From Sulfuricurvum sp. (GTDB lineage: Bacteria > Campylobacterota > Campylobacteria > Campylobacterales > Sulfurimonadaceae), in assembly GCF_028710345.1 (NCBI RefSeq), contig NZ_JAQTUH010000006.1, positions 124,001-188,000 of the forward strand: a stretch of DNA of 64,000 nt, given 5' to 3'. This document shows, piece after piece, positions 27,814 through 36,841 of this stretch. The notes beneath the pieces are model-generated. The model searched no databases, was not told where the DNA came from, and was given only the letters and a program-made list of their open reading frames with translations. Every line of letters begins with the position of its first letter. The first letter of the stretch is position 1. The translations under genes and the position numbers were made by a program.

Positions 27814-28587
27814 TTACGCTTCCTCTGCTACAACTTCTTCTGAAGCCGCTTCGAAAACTTCTTCAGCCGCAACTTCTTCTTCTACAACCGCTTCTTCGCT
27901 TCCACCGTTACGAAGTGCTTTACCTTCATTGATCGCTTCTGCCATTTCTTTACAGAAAAGTTGGATAGAACGGATTGCATCATCATTTCCAGGGATTGGA
28001 ATGTCGATAACGTCTGGATCACAGTTAGTATCCAATGGTGCAACAACACGAATACCGAGGTTACGAGCTTCTTGAACCGCAATGTGTTCTTTTACCGCAT
28101 CGATAACGAACATCATATCCGGCAATGTTTTCATGTTACGGATACCACCAAGGTATGCAATCAATTTCTCTTTTTGACGATTCATCATCAACGCTTCTTT
28201 TTTAGTCAAAAGGTTGATTTGTCCGTTTGCTTGCATCTCTTCGATGATTTCAAGTTTACGGATTGATTTTTGGATTGTTGGGAAGTTAGTCAACATTCCA
28301 CCCAACCAGCGGTTATCAACGTATGGCATTCCACATGCAAGAGCACCGTCACGGATCGCAACGCGAGCTTGTTTTTTAGTTCCTACGAAAAGAACTGTTT
28401 GACCCTCAGCAGCAGCATCTACTACTTGTTGGTAAGCAGCACGGAAAAAACGCAATGTTTTTTGAAGATCGATGATATAAATGTTTTTACGAACACCGAA
28501 AATGTATTTTTTCATTTTTGGGTTCCAACGACGTGTTTGGTGACCGAAGTGTACACCGCACTCTAAAAGGTCTTTCATAGTTACCAT
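27814..28587 (-). CDS. rpsB: 30S ribosomal protein S2
   Basis: 257 residues with the S2 signatures [25 protein letters not shown] and [12 protein letters not shown]. The tail is acidic and repetitive ([16 protein letters not shown]). I chose the ATG at 28587, preceded by AGGAG; the ORF runs 21 codons further upstream without support. Cotranscribed with tsf. Confidence 0.95.
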   Translation of the reverse strand: MVTMKDLLECGVHFGHQTRRWNPKMKKYIFGVRKNIYIIDLQKTLRFFRAAYQQVVDAAAEGQTVLFVGTKKQARVAIRDGALACGMPYVDNRWLGGMLTNFPTIQKSIRKLEIIEEMQANGQINLLTKKEALMMNRQKEKLIAYLGGIRNMKTLPDMMFVIDAVKEHIAVQEARNLGIRVVAPLDTNCDPDVIDIPIPGNDDAIRSIQLFCKEMAEAINEGKALRNGGSEEAVVEEEVAAEEVFEAASEEVVAEEA

Positions 28588-28905
28588 GAGTAACTCCTGT
28601 ATTAAAATATTTGTCCTTCGTTGTCTTGGGCGAATGGTAAACAGAGCCAATGAAACATCGGATGCACGAGAACGATTTATTCGCTTGCGAATTTTTACTC
28701 ACGTCATTAAGAGGAGAGAAAATCGGGCGGATTATACTGAAATCGCTCTTAAATTTAGCTTTGTTTAATATTAACACCCATATCACGCTTATATCACTTT
28801 TTTTAATTACTTTCAAATTCCTTTTATATAATTTTTGTTAATATCATGAGATAGCAATGTACATTCATTGAATAATGTATTCCACTCACGACTTAAGGAG
28901 TCAAG
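28588..28905. other. Divergent promoter region rpsB/porin
   Basis: About 320 bases without a gene between rpsB (minus) and the porin (plus). It holds -10 elements for both directions: 28731-28736 for rpsB and TATAAT at 28827-28832 for the porin. The porin ribosome binding site is AAGGAG before 28906. Short ORFs here overlap promoters and look spurious. Confidence 0.6.
28731..28736 (-). promoter_or_regulatory. -10 element of the rpsB-tsf operon
   Basis: Exact TATAAT on the minus strand, about 145 bases before rpsB. No clear -35; the region upstream is AT-rich with TTTAAG. Typical for a Campylobacterota vegetative promoter. Confidence 0.5.
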
Positions 28906-30405
28906 ATGAAACAACGGTTTTTAGGTTCTATCGTTGCGGCAGCACTGATCACTACCACTGCGGTAGCTGATGATGCACTAATGCAACGATTTGATAAAAT
29001 GGAAAAAGAGATGAATGCGCTCAAAGCTGAGCTTAATACCCTAAAAGGTGAAAAAGAAGCAGCAGCAAAACAATCAGGAACGAATACAGCAGATGTCTCG
29101 AAAGATTTGGATGACATCAAAGATCAAATCTCAAATCTCAATAAAAAAACCAATGGCAACAATGTAAAATTTGGTGTTGATTTTCGTACCAGTGTTGATA
29201 ATTTGCAATACACAATGGCTGATGGTAGCAAACAAAGCAACGCTGCTTTCCTAAGCAACCGTTTATGGCTAAATATGAACTATGTAGCCACCAAAAATCT
29301 CAGTTTCACAGGTCAACTGGCTTACAACAAAGCATTTGGAGACCGTTCAAAATCACCCGATGGTGCACTAAGCTCGTATGATGGTTTTGATTGGATCAGC
29401 AGTGAATCAGCTTACAACGATACCATGCGTGTTCGCTCAGCCTATTTCTTTTATCAAGATGATGAATTTTTAGGAACAGATATCCCATGGACGATTAGTA
29501 TCGGTCGCCGTCCTTCTACTGAGGGGCATCTTATTAATCTTCGTGATGACGACAAAGCCTCATCTCCACTTGCCCATACTGTCAATGTGGAGTTTGACGG
29601 TGCCAGTGCAAAATTCGGGATGGAAAATCTCATTGGGCTTAATGGTTCGTATTTTAAACTCTGTGCCGGTCGCGGTATGAGTAATGCGGAACCGCGATTT
29701 AACTCTGCTCCCTATGCACACAGTGGTGATTTAGAAACCAACGATATTGATATGGTTGGTATTATCGTTGTCCCTTATGATGATAAACAATACAGTACCG
29801 GTTTCCAATACACCCATGCAAACAACCTTATCGATATGCTTAATCAAAATCCTGCATCTGGAATGACAACTGTTGGTGCTCTCGATACCGCAACGGCATT
29901 TGCTATGGTTAATGGTGTAGGTAACGATTGGGGTGAGTTTTTAGATAATACCATACTCTTTGCTAGCGTAGCTATGTCAAAAACAGATCCTTATGCGAAT
30001 AAAACAATGCTTGGCTCACCGGACAGTAAAACCGGACGCAGTTATTGGATCGGCGCACAATTTCCATCGTTTATCAGTGAAGAGGGGAAATGGGGAGTTG
30101 AATTTAACCGAGGAACCAAATATTGGCGTCCAATCACCTATGGTGAAGATACCCTTATCGGTTCTAAAATCGCTACACGCGGAAATGCGTATGAACTCTA
30201 TTTTACAGAGCCACTCGTGAAAGATATCTTAACTTTCCAACTTCGCTATACCTATATCGATTATAAATTTAGCGGTAGTAACGGTTTCTTTGGAACAACT
30301 ACCGGTATGCCTATGAGTATGAGCGATGCGGTAAATGCAGGATACGGTGGACAAATCGTCGATAAAGCTCAAGATATTCGCGCCTATATCCGTTATAAAT
30401 TCTAA
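28906..30405 (+). CDS. Outer-membrane porin-like protein, DUF3373 type
   Basis: 499 residues: signal peptide ending AVA, a coiled-coil (about 25-60, MEKEMNALKAELNTLKGEKE), then a long beta-barrel ending in an aromatic residue (AYIRYKF). It resembles the DUF3373 family, frequent in sulfur-oxidising Campylobacterota and presumed to be porins. The coiled-coil may anchor to peptidoglycan or drive trimer assembly. Well-spaced AAGGAG and a TATAAT -10 suggest strong expression; substrate unknown. Confidence 0.8.
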   Translation: MKQRFLGSIVAAALITTTAVADDALMQRFDKMEKEMNALKAELNTLKGEKEAAAKQSGTNTADVSKDLDDIKDQISNLNKKTNGNNVKFGVDFRTSVDNLQYTMADGSKQSNAAFLSNRLWLNMNYVATKNLSFTGQLAYNKAFGDRSKSPDGALSSYDGFDWISSESAYNDTMRVRSAYFFYQDDEFLGTDIPWTISIGRRPSTEGHLINLRDDDKASSPLAHTVNVEFDGASAKFGMENLIGLNGSYFKLCAGRGMSNAEPRFNSAPYAHSGDLETNDIDMVGIIVVPYDDKQYSTGFQYTHANNLIDMLNQNPASGMTTVGALDTATAFAMVNGVGNDWGEFLDNTILFASVAMSKTDPYANKTMLGSPDSKTGRSYWIGAQFPSFISEEGKWGVEFNRGTKYWRPITYGEDTLIGSKIATRGNAYELYFTEPLVKDILTFQLRYTYIDYKFSGSNGFFGTTTGMPMSMSDAVNAGYGGQIVDKAQDIRAYIRYKF

Positions 30406-30422
30406 ACACTATTCTTGGACGT

Positions 30423-30465
30423 GGGACTTTAGTCCCGTCTTTACTTTCCGACACTAAAGTGTCGG
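30423..30465. repeat. Two AC-TAAA-GT hairpins after the porin gene
   Basis: Hairpin 1 (30423-30436) is GGGAC-TTTA-GTCCC; hairpin 2 (30448-30465) is CCGACAC-TAAA-GTGTCGG. Both use the same closing pair and loop, in opposite orientation, as the hairpins in the 36.7 kb repeat. They lie between the porin stop and the convergent bcp end, so they may also serve as terminators, although no T-tract follows. Confidence 0.75.
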
Positions 30466-30474
30466 TTCCGATTT

Positions 30475-30942
30475 TCACCCTTGCAACTTCATCAACTCTT
30501 CTTTTACTTTCATCACATGATCTTTGACTTTAACATTTGTCCATGCCGCTTTCACAACCCCTTGTGGATCGATGATGTACGTTGAGCGGACAATCCCCAT
30601 ATACTCTTTACCGTAATTTTTCTTCATCGCCCATACGCCGTAATCTTGCATCATCTGTGTGGTCGGATCACTAAGTAGTGTAATTTCAAGCGATTTTTTT
30701 TCAATAAAGTTACGATGAGATTTAGTGCTATCGGCACTTACACCCAAAATAATCGCCCCCATATCGTCATACGCATCCACTGCCGTACTAAACTCACACG
30801 CTTCGGTCGTACATCCCGGAGTAGAATCTTTCGGGTAAAAATAGAGTACTATCCATTTTCCGCGCAAATCGCGTGAACATATCTCTACGTCGTCTTGGTT
30901 ACTCAAACAAAAATCGGGGGCAGTGCTTTCTAGTTCTAACAT
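30475..30942 (-). CDS. bcp: Thioredoxin-dependent peroxiredoxin (Bcp/PrxQ)
   Basis: 155-residue PrxQ-type peroxiredoxin that reduces hydrogen peroxide and organic peroxides. The peroxidatic cysteine is C44 and the resolving one C49 (TPGCTTEAC), the usual Bcp arrangement. Electrons come from thioredoxin; trxA/trxB are 13 kb away. No signal peptide. Confidence 0.93.
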   Translation of the reverse strand: MLELESTAPDFCLSNQDDVEICSRDLRGKWIVLYFYPKDSTPGCTTEACEFSTAVDAYDDMGAIILGVSADSTKSHRNFIEKKSLEITLLSDPTTQMMQDYGVWAMKKNYGKEYMGIVRSTYIIDPQGVVKAAWTNVKVKDHVMKVKEELMKLQG

Positions 30943-30968
30943 TTTTAATTTCCTTTTTTAGTGTTTAT

Positions 30969-31074
30969 GTACTTTTCTTTTTAATAAGAAAAGTACCAAA
31001 AGAACATACCATAATCCAAAAACGCTACGTTCCTCTCGGCACTACTGCCTCCGGAACGGCTCTAGGTGTTGGAT
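30969..31074. repeat. Nested inverted repeats between bcp and aldehyde dehydrogenase
   Basis: 30969-30996 is a perfect 11-base inverted repeat (GTACTTTTCTT, 6-base loop, AAGAAAAGTAC). Then 31014-31074 is a three-layer inverted structure: ATCCAA/TTGGAT outside, CGTTCC/GGAACG in the middle, GGCA-CTAC-TGCC in the centre. This 106-base non-coding element looks like a dispersed repeat or small mobile remnant, but no second full copy was found in the window. Confidence 0.6.
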
Positions 31075-31084
31075 CATGGAAATT

Positions 31085-32500
31085 TTACAAAATGACTATC
31101 GATTTGATTTCGCTAAACTCTTCGATAGCAAAGCGTGGTCCTTCACGCCCGACACCGCTGAGTTTCACACCGCCATAAGGCTGAATATCGAAACGCAAGG
31201 TCGGCATATCGTTGATAACCACCCCTCCTGCTTCACACTCATCGATCACTTTTGTTGCATGCGCTAAATTATTGGTAAAAAGCGAAAACTGTAATCCATA
31301 GGGTGAGTTATTCATCCTCTGGATTGCATCATCGATTCCATCCACCCGCACTAAACTCACGATGGGGGCAAATACCTCTTCACAGACAATTTTCATCGAT
31401 TCGGTAACATCCGCCATCACACACGGATAAAAAATACGCCCTTCTCGGTGCACAATTGTAAGTGGTCTAGCCCCCTCTTCCATCGCACTCTCCACCCAGC
31501 TCATAGCACGCATCGCTGCTTCATCATTAATCAATGGTCCTAAAAAAGTATCGTCATTGTACGGTGAACCAACGACCAATTTAGCAGTCGTATCTGCTAT
31601 TTTAGCGGCAAATCTGTCATAAATAGAGCTCTCCACATAAATCCGTTGCAGTGAAATACACACCTGCCCCGAATTTACAAACGCCCCAATAGCACAGCGC
31701 GATGCCGCGTAGTCGAGATCGGCACTGGTGTCGATATAGGTTGCGGCATTCCCCCCAAGCTCCAACGAGATTTTTTTAATCCCTGCATTGCGGGTAATAA
31801 TATTACCAATCCCCACCGACCCTGTAAAACTGATAACACGAGGGATGTCACTGGTAACGAGAGCATTTCCAACCTCTGCATCGCCATAGACAACACTCAG
31901 AGCATCAGGTGTCGCAAAAGGGCTTTCGATAAAAAGTTGTGCAAGCTTATAGGCACAAAGAGGAGCTTCAGGTGTCGGTTTGAGTACAACCGCATTTCCC
32001 GCAACCAATGCAGGGGCGAGTTTATGAGCCACCAAATTGAGGGGAAAGTTAAATGGTGTAATCGCGACCACCACCCCCACTGCTTCACGACGCCAATACG
32101 CATGAGCTTTACGTCCGCTCGCCATCGCGTCGGTATTAATCGTCTCACCGTGCATTGTCCGCATCGTCTCTGCGGAGAGGGTGATGGTTTCGATGCATCG
32201 ATCCACTTCAACGCGTGCGTAGGTAATCGGTTTTCCTACCTCATTACATAGCGTAAGGGCAAATTCTTCACGTTGTTCACGGAGTTTAGCTGCGACATCC
32301 AACAGCCATGAGCATCGCTGATGGAGTGGAACTTTTTTGGCGATTTTAGAAGCCTTTTGAGCAATTTGCAGAGCTTGACGTGCATCCTCAGCACTGCACT
32401 CAGCCATGCGCGAAACAACACGTCCGTCATACGGGCTGAGACGCTCCGTGTAACATTGTGTTACAACCTGACGTGACCCCATCCATATATGTGCATCCAT
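31085..32500 (-). CDS. NAD(P)-dependent aldehyde dehydrogenase
   Basis: 471-residue ALDH-superfamily enzyme oxidising an aldehyde to the acid. Visible are ITPFNFPLN, the Rossmann FTGSVGIG, catalytic glutamate in LELGGN and catalytic cysteine in NSGQVCISLQR. It resembles the lactaldehyde/succinate-semialdehyde group; the exact substrate cannot be read. It is monocistronic, with the nested repeat just after its stop. Confidence 0.88.
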   Translation of the reverse strand: MDAHIWMGSRQVVTQCYTERLSPYDGRVVSRMAECSAEDARQALQIAQKASKIAKKVPLHQRCSWLLDVAAKLREQREEFALTLCNEVGKPITYARVEVDRCIETITLSAETMRTMHGETINTDAMASGRKAHAYWRREAVGVVVAITPFNFPLNLVAHKLAPALVAGNAVVLKPTPEAPLCAYKLAQLFIESPFATPDALSVVYGDAEVGNALVTSDIPRVISFTGSVGIGNIITRNAGIKKISLELGGNAATYIDTSADLDYAASRCAIGAFVNSGQVCISLQRIYVESSIYDRFAAKIADTTAKLVVGSPYNDDTFLGPLINDEAAMRAMSWVESAMEEGARPLTIVHREGRIFYPCVMADVTESMKIVCEEVFAPIVSLVRVDGIDDAIQRMNNSPYGLQFSLFTNNLAHATKVIDECEAGGVVINDMPTLRFDIQPYGGVKLSGVGREGPRFAIEEFSEIKSIVIL

Positions 32501-32633
32501 TCAACTCTCCGCTCACTAAATTATGTTTCAATTATACAAATCATCACCTAAAACGAGGGGAAAGAGGAAATTTTAAGCTCTTTCTTTTCATCTTCTCTTT
32601 AGAATGTGTCTCAAAAATACGCAGAGGATTATC

Positions 32634-33083
32634 ATGCTTGAACTTAAAATTACCGACGGTGCACTTGGAGTTCGCCCTCCTGTTACCAAACCCCATCCGG
32701 GATTCTATTTCCAAGTGGGCGAAGAGCGTTTCCGCAAATTAATCGATGATCACTATGAGATGATCCGCAACAGCGATATTGCTTTTTTATTCCCCGTCAA
32801 TGATGAAGAAGATTTTTCTAATGCCAAAAAACACGCCGCCGATTTTCTCATCCAAATTTGCGGAGGACCCGATTATTTCAATCAAACACGTGGAGAGCCC
32901 CGCATGGTAGGTCGTCATGCACCATTTCGTATTGATGAACCAGCTCGTCGCCGATGGCTTGAGTTTTACGGTGTTTTACTCCCAGCACTCGAAGATGAAG
33001 GGGTAAGCCCTGAGTACATCCAATCGTTTTGGGATTATCTCGATATTTTCTCGATTTGGATGATTAATACACCATCGCATTAA
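32634..33083 (+). CDS. Truncated hemoglobin (2/2 globin)
   Basis: About 149 residues with the 2/2 globin pattern: ICGGPDYF, then MVGRHAPFRI with the proximal haem ligand H95, then RRRWLEFY with the conserved G8 tryptophan (W108). In Campylobacter jejuni a truncated globin (Ctb) is linked to oxygen and NO handling; the group assignment (II or III) here is uncertain. The ATG at 32634 is preceded by AGAGGA; an upstream ATG ten codons earlier lacks support. Monocistronic, followed by a 6-base GGGGAA hairpin (33086-33101). Confidence 0.82.
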   Translation: MLELKITDGALGVRPPVTKPHPGFYFQVGEERFRKLIDDHYEMIRNSDIAFLFPVNDEEDFSNAKKHAADFLIQICGGPDYFNQTRGEPRMVGRHAPFRIDEPARRRWLEFYGVLLPALEDEGVSPEYIQSFWDYLDIFSIWMINTPSH

Positions 33084-33208
33084 TTTTCCCCTCTTGGGGA
33101 ACATCCATATCCCTACCAATCTTATAGCGAAATCTTTATATTTAAACAAGAATTTAGATTTAATCGTTTAATATTGTTAATTATAATCTACAAAAAATAG
33201 GGAAATTC

Positions 33209-34234
33209 ATGTTCGGCATAAGATTTATTAAAGTTACACCTACTGAGTTTGTAATACAATTTAAACGAGGGGAAATTGTACGAGAAGGAGTTGGACTTTC
33301 ATTTTTTTATTTTGCTCCTACTACATCCCTTATTCGTATTCCAATTGGAAGCGTTGATATCCCCTTTATTTTTGAAGAAGTAACAGCTGATTTTCAACAG
33401 GTTACCATCCAAGGTCAACTTACTTACAAAATTGCAGAGCCAACAAAACTAACACAATTAATGAACTTTACCCTAGCTTCAAATGGGAAAGATTATGTGT
33501 CAGACGATCCAAAGAAACTAGCACAGCGACTTATTAATCAAGTGCAAGTCCTCACACGAACTTCACTAAAAACACTTCATCTAAAAGAAGCGTTAGGGCA
33601 ATCAGACATACTAGTAGCAACTTTGAAAGAAGGGTTACAATCAATTGAAATGCTTGATGCTTTAGGAATCGAAGTTCTTGGATTATCTATTTTAGCAATT
33701 AAACCTACTTCTGAAACCTCACGTGCATTGGAAGCTGAAGCACGTGAACAAATTCTTCGTGAATCTGATGAAGCCATCTATGCCCGACGCAATGCAGCTG
33801 TCGAGCAAGAACGTTCCATCAAAGAAAATGAACTAAATACTGAAATTGCCGTGGAACATAAAAAACGCCAAATTAAAGAAACTCAAATGGAAGCGGAAAA
33901 AGCCGTTCAGCAAAAAAAGCGAGAAATTCAAGAAGCTGAAATGGCTACAAAAATTGCTTTAGAAGAACAAAACAAAGAGCTAGTTGCCCTTTCAACAGCT
34001 AATGCGCATGAGGAAGCTGATTCTAAAGCATATGCTATCGCTACCGTTATGAATGCATTTTCTGGAACAGACCCAAAAACACTTCAAGCATTAGCCAGTG
34101 TAGGGATGGATCCAGGGCAACTGGTTGCACTTGCTTTTAAAGAGTTGGCGGAAAATGCAGGTAAAATTGGACAGCTTAACATCTCTCCTGAATTACTAAG
34201 AGAACTTCTCAATCGAGACAATAGTATAAATTAA
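33209..34234 (+). CDS. SPFH/band-7 domain protein
   Basis: 341 residues. The SPFH domain occupies about 10-175 (VTADFQQVTIQGQLTYKI is the core strand pair), followed by a long charged coiled-coil (about 175-260, AVEQERSIKENELNTE and QQKKREIQEAEMA) and a C-terminal segment PKTLQALASVGMDPGQL. There is no N-terminal membrane helix, unlike the prohibitin-like protein at 36842. It should form large oligomeric rings. It shares one base with the NAD-kinase-like gene (TAATG), so the two act together. Confidence 0.85.
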   Translation: MFGIRFIKVTPTEFVIQFKRGEIVREGVGLSFFYFAPTTSLIRIPIGSVDIPFIFEEVTADFQQVTIQGQLTYKIAEPTKLTQLMNFTLASNGKDYVSDDPKKLAQRLINQVQVLTRTSLKTLHLKEALGQSDILVATLKEGLQSIEMLDALGIEVLGLSILAIKPTSETSRALEAEAREQILRESDEAIYARRNAAVEQERSIKENELNTEIAVEHKKRQIKETQMEAEKAVQQKKREIQEAEMATKIALEEQNKELVALSTANAHEEADSKAYAIATVMNAFSGTDPKTLQALASVGMDPGQLVALAFKELAENAGKIGQLNISPELLRELLNRDNSIN

Positions 34235-35172
34235 TGGAACGGCGGACAGAAAATAAAATTGTAATGGTTGTTAGGCGAACACGTTTGGATGAACTGATTG
34301 TCCGCTTCAATACGGAGGATCAGGCTCGTTTTTATGTTGAACATTTAGGAGCCGATTTTTCGGATTATCAAGAAGAAGATCGTATCTATAAAACAGCTGT
34401 TCACTTTGCAGAAAAGTCACTTTCACACCACGGACGTGTTCAAGTGATCGACCGTTCTTTTATCCCTAACTTTATCTTTGGTTCACACGATACGGTAGTA
34501 GCTGTCGGACAAGACGGGTTGGTTGCAAATGTTCTAAAATATTTAAATGGGCAATTGCTCATCGGCGTCAACCCAGATCCAAAGAGATGGGAAGGTGTTT
34601 TGCTCCCTTTTACCGTATCAGATTTAAATCGAATCATATTGGAAGTCTTTGCACAAAAACGTCCCATTGTCGATGTCACAATGGCTAAAGCAAAATTAAA
34701 TACAGGAGAAACTCTATACGCAGTAAATGACTTATTTATTGGTCCACGCAGTCATACTTCTGCACGATATACCATCCACGTCGGAGAACGTTCAGAATAC
34801 CACTCCTCAAGTGGTATTATAGTCTCAACTGGTCTTGGGTCAACAGGTTGGTTTAGAAGTATTTTAAGTGGTGCAACTGGTATTCTCAGTACATTATCAG
34901 GTCAAACAATTGATTTCAATGAGAGCCATGGACTCGCATGGAATGCCGATTATTTATATTTTTCCGTTCGAGAACCATGGCCAAGTAAAACGTCCAAAGC
35001 AGAAATTACCTTCGGAAATGTAACTCACGCTCAACCTCTCATCCTTGTTTCACAGATGCCAGAAAACGGCATAATATTTAGCGATGGGATAGAATCTGAT
35101 TTTATCCAATTTAATGCAGGAACAGAAGCAAGAATAAGTGTAGCACAAAGAAAAGGACACCTTGTAACCTAA
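34234..35172 (+). CDS. NAD-kinase-like protein paired with SPFH protein
   Basis: 312 residues with a diverged NAD/diacylglycerol-kinase fold. The glycine motif reads VAVGQDGLV (GGDG in NAD kinase), the second motif is IIVSTGLGSTGWF (cf. STPTGSTAY), and a late FSDGIESDF strand corresponds to the DGQ region. The changed nucleotide-site residues suggest a different substrate or lost activity; a housekeeping role as the cell NAD kinase is unlikely. Its start overlaps the SPFH stop by one base. Confidence 0.75.
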   Translation: MERRTENKIVMVVRRTRLDELIVRFNTEDQARFYVEHLGADFSDYQEEDRIYKTAVHFAEKSLSHHGRVQVIDRSFIPNFIFGSHDTVVAVGQDGLVANVLKYLNGQLLIGVNPDPKRWEGVLLPFTVSDLNRIILEVFAQKRPIVDVTMAKAKLNTGETLYAVNDLFIGPRSHTSARYTIHVGERSEYHSSSGIIVSTGLGSTGWFRSILSGATGILSTLSGQTIDFNESHGLAWNADYLYFSVREPWPSKTSKAEITFGNVTHAQPLILVSQMPENGIIFSDGIESDFIQFNAGTEARISVAQRKGHLVT

Positions 35173-35291
35173 ATTACGAACGATTTAGTCGTATTAGTTA
35201 CGCTCTAAAAACCTCTATCTCCAACTTTTTGACGATACAGTAATGTTTACCATTGGCGGTAATGAGTTTCATCCCTTACGTCGTCGTCGCA

Positions 35292-35690
35292 CTAAAAATT
35301 CAGCAACATCCCCCCAAGCCCTTTGGAAGCCATTCCAAGGGGGACATTAATCCCTTTTGCCATGTGATCGGCAAACATCCGTGTTAACCAAATACGATTG
35401 GTTTTAATGTTTTGTAGAACAAGGGTATCTTCCCCATCAATCTTTTGCGTATAATATGAGCCGATATCAATCACAAGCTTTTGGGTCTCACCCTCTGGCA
35501 TCAATGTAAAATGGAGAGTTTTTTGTTCAGAATTAATCGTAGCATTCTCTACTTTTCCATACCCTTTTATTTCAAAATAGGCAGAGACGGCAGCAGTAAG
35601 AATTTTAGAACGGAATGAATCTATCGTTGATGTATCGGCATAACTCGAAAATGCAAATATTAGTAGTAGTAAAAACGGGCGCACTATCAT
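35292..35690 (-). CDS. Small exported protein, unknown function
   Basis: 132 residues with a signal peptide (FLLLLIFAFSSYA). The mature part (LTAAVSAYFEIKGYG, then HFTLMPEGETQKLVIDIGSYY) looks like a compact alpha-beta domain that could bind lipid or another hydrophobic ligand, but I do not recognise a family. It is flanked by convergent NADK-like and divergent ilvE genes. Confidence 0.6.
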   Translation of the reverse strand: MIVRPFLLLLIFAFSSYADTSTIDSFRSKILTAAVSAYFEIKGYGKVENATINSEQKTLHFTLMPEGETQKLVIDIGSYYTQKIDGEDTLVLQNIKTNRIWLTRMFADHMAKGINVPLGMASKGLGGMLLNF

Positions 35691-35805
35691 GATTTAAACC
35701 TTGTTTTTTTGAAATTATAACAAAGCATCTCACACTTAATCATCGTTAAACTCCAACTGCGCTAAAATCACACAATTTTTTATCTTCAAATGGAGAATAT
35801 GTACT

Positions 35806-36726
35806 ATGAATGAAGCCAAATACATTTGGATGAACGGCAGTTTAAAACCTTGGAATGACGCGAAAATCCACGTCCTTTCCCACACATTACACTACGGTAA
35901 CGGTGCTATCGAGGGGACAAAAGCGTATAAAACCCCAAAAGGGTACGCAATTTTTCGTCTAAACGACCACACAAAACGGTTGATTGAGTCTGCAAAAATG
36001 ACCCTGATTAAAGTTCCTTATACGGTTGAAGAGTTAAACCAAGCACAAATTGAGCTTTTGCGTGCCAATGAATTTACCGGTGAAAACGTCTATCTCCGCC
36101 CTATCGTTTATCTAGGATACGGTGTTATGGGTGTCTATCACAAAGAAGCACCGGTTGAAGTAGCCGTTGCCGCATGGGAATGGGGTGCTTATCTTGGTGA
36201 AGAGGGGATGAAACGGGGAATTCGTCTTAAAATTTCATCATTCAGCCGTCCGAACAACAAATCGAACATGGGTAAAGCCAAAGCGGTCGGAAACTATCTC
36301 AATTCTCAAATGGCAAAATTTGAAGCGGTTGAAGCGGGATATGATGAAGCCCTTCTTCTCGATGATGAGGGTTACGTTGCTGAAGCGAGCGGTGCCGCAT
36401 TTTTTATGATTAAAGATGGAGAGATTATCACCCCTCCAAATGATAACTCACTCGCCTCTATTACCCAAAAAACAGTTTTAGAGATGGCAGAAAAAATGGG
36501 ATACAAAGTAACCCGCAGAAAAATCACTCGTGAAGAAATCTATGTCGCTGATGAAGCATTCCTGACGGGAACCGCTGCTGAAATCACCCCAATTCGCGAA
36601 GTTGATGCACGCGTTCTCGGTGCAGGAGGACGTGGACCGATCACTGAAAAGATTCAAAGCAGCTATTTTGATATCGTATACGGACGTAACCCTGATTACG
36701 ACCACTATCTAACCTATATCAACTAA
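35806..36726 (+). CDS. ilvE: Branched-chain amino acid aminotransferase
   Basis: 306-residue fold-type IV PLP enzyme that catalyses the last step in Leu, Ile and Val synthesis. Motifs: HTLHYGNGAIEGTKAY, YLRPIVYLGYG and the late EAFLTGTAAEITPIREVD; PLP lysine is in NMGKAKAVGNYLNSQ. GGAGA upstream serves as ribosome binding site. Followed directly by hairpin-repeat copy B. Confidence 0.95.
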   Translation: MNEAKYIWMNGSLKPWNDAKIHVLSHTLHYGNGAIEGTKAYKTPKGYAIFRLNDHTKRLIESAKMTLIKVPYTVEELNQAQIELLRANEFTGENVYLRPIVYLGYGVMGVYHKEAPVEVAVAAWEWGAYLGEEGMKRGIRLKISSFSRPNNKSNMGKAKAVGNYLNSQMAKFEAVEAGYDEALLLDDEGYVAEASGAAFFMIKDGEIITPPNDNSLASITQKTVLEMAEKMGYKVTRRKITREEIYVADEAFLTGTAAEITPIREVDARVLGAGGRGPITEKIQSSYFDIVYGRNPDYDHYLTYIN

Positions 36727-36732
36727 TGTAAA

Positions 36733-36817
36733 CACTAAAACGAATACATCCGTTTTAGTGGCAAGGACTAAAGTCCTTTGCAATCCCCTAAAGCTACAAA
36801 AACTAAAGTTTTTGAGA
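36733..36817. repeat. Intergenic hairpin repeat, copy B
   Basis: Three consecutive hairpins: CACTAAAACG-8-CGTTTTAGTG (36733-36760), GCAAGGAC-TAAA-GTCCTTTGC (36761-36781) and CAAAAAC-TAAA-GTTTTTG (36797-36814). The 36738-36817 part is the inverted counterpart of 13913-13991, with a few differences. It sits between ilvE and the prohibitin-like gene, and the annotated start of the latter should lie after it. Confidence 0.85.
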
Positions 36818-36841
36818 TTAAATATCAATCGAAGGATCTAT

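Noticed and set aside
35198-35272. A 24-codon minus-strand ORF beginning MKLITANGKHYC
   Set aside because: Looks like the start of a small gene but stops quickly and has only a weak ribosome binding site; could be a remnant, not enough to annotate.
36758-36841. Longer N-terminus of the prohibitin-like protein
   Set aside because: It would be coded by the hairpin repeat; the ATG at 36842 has the ribosome binding site.
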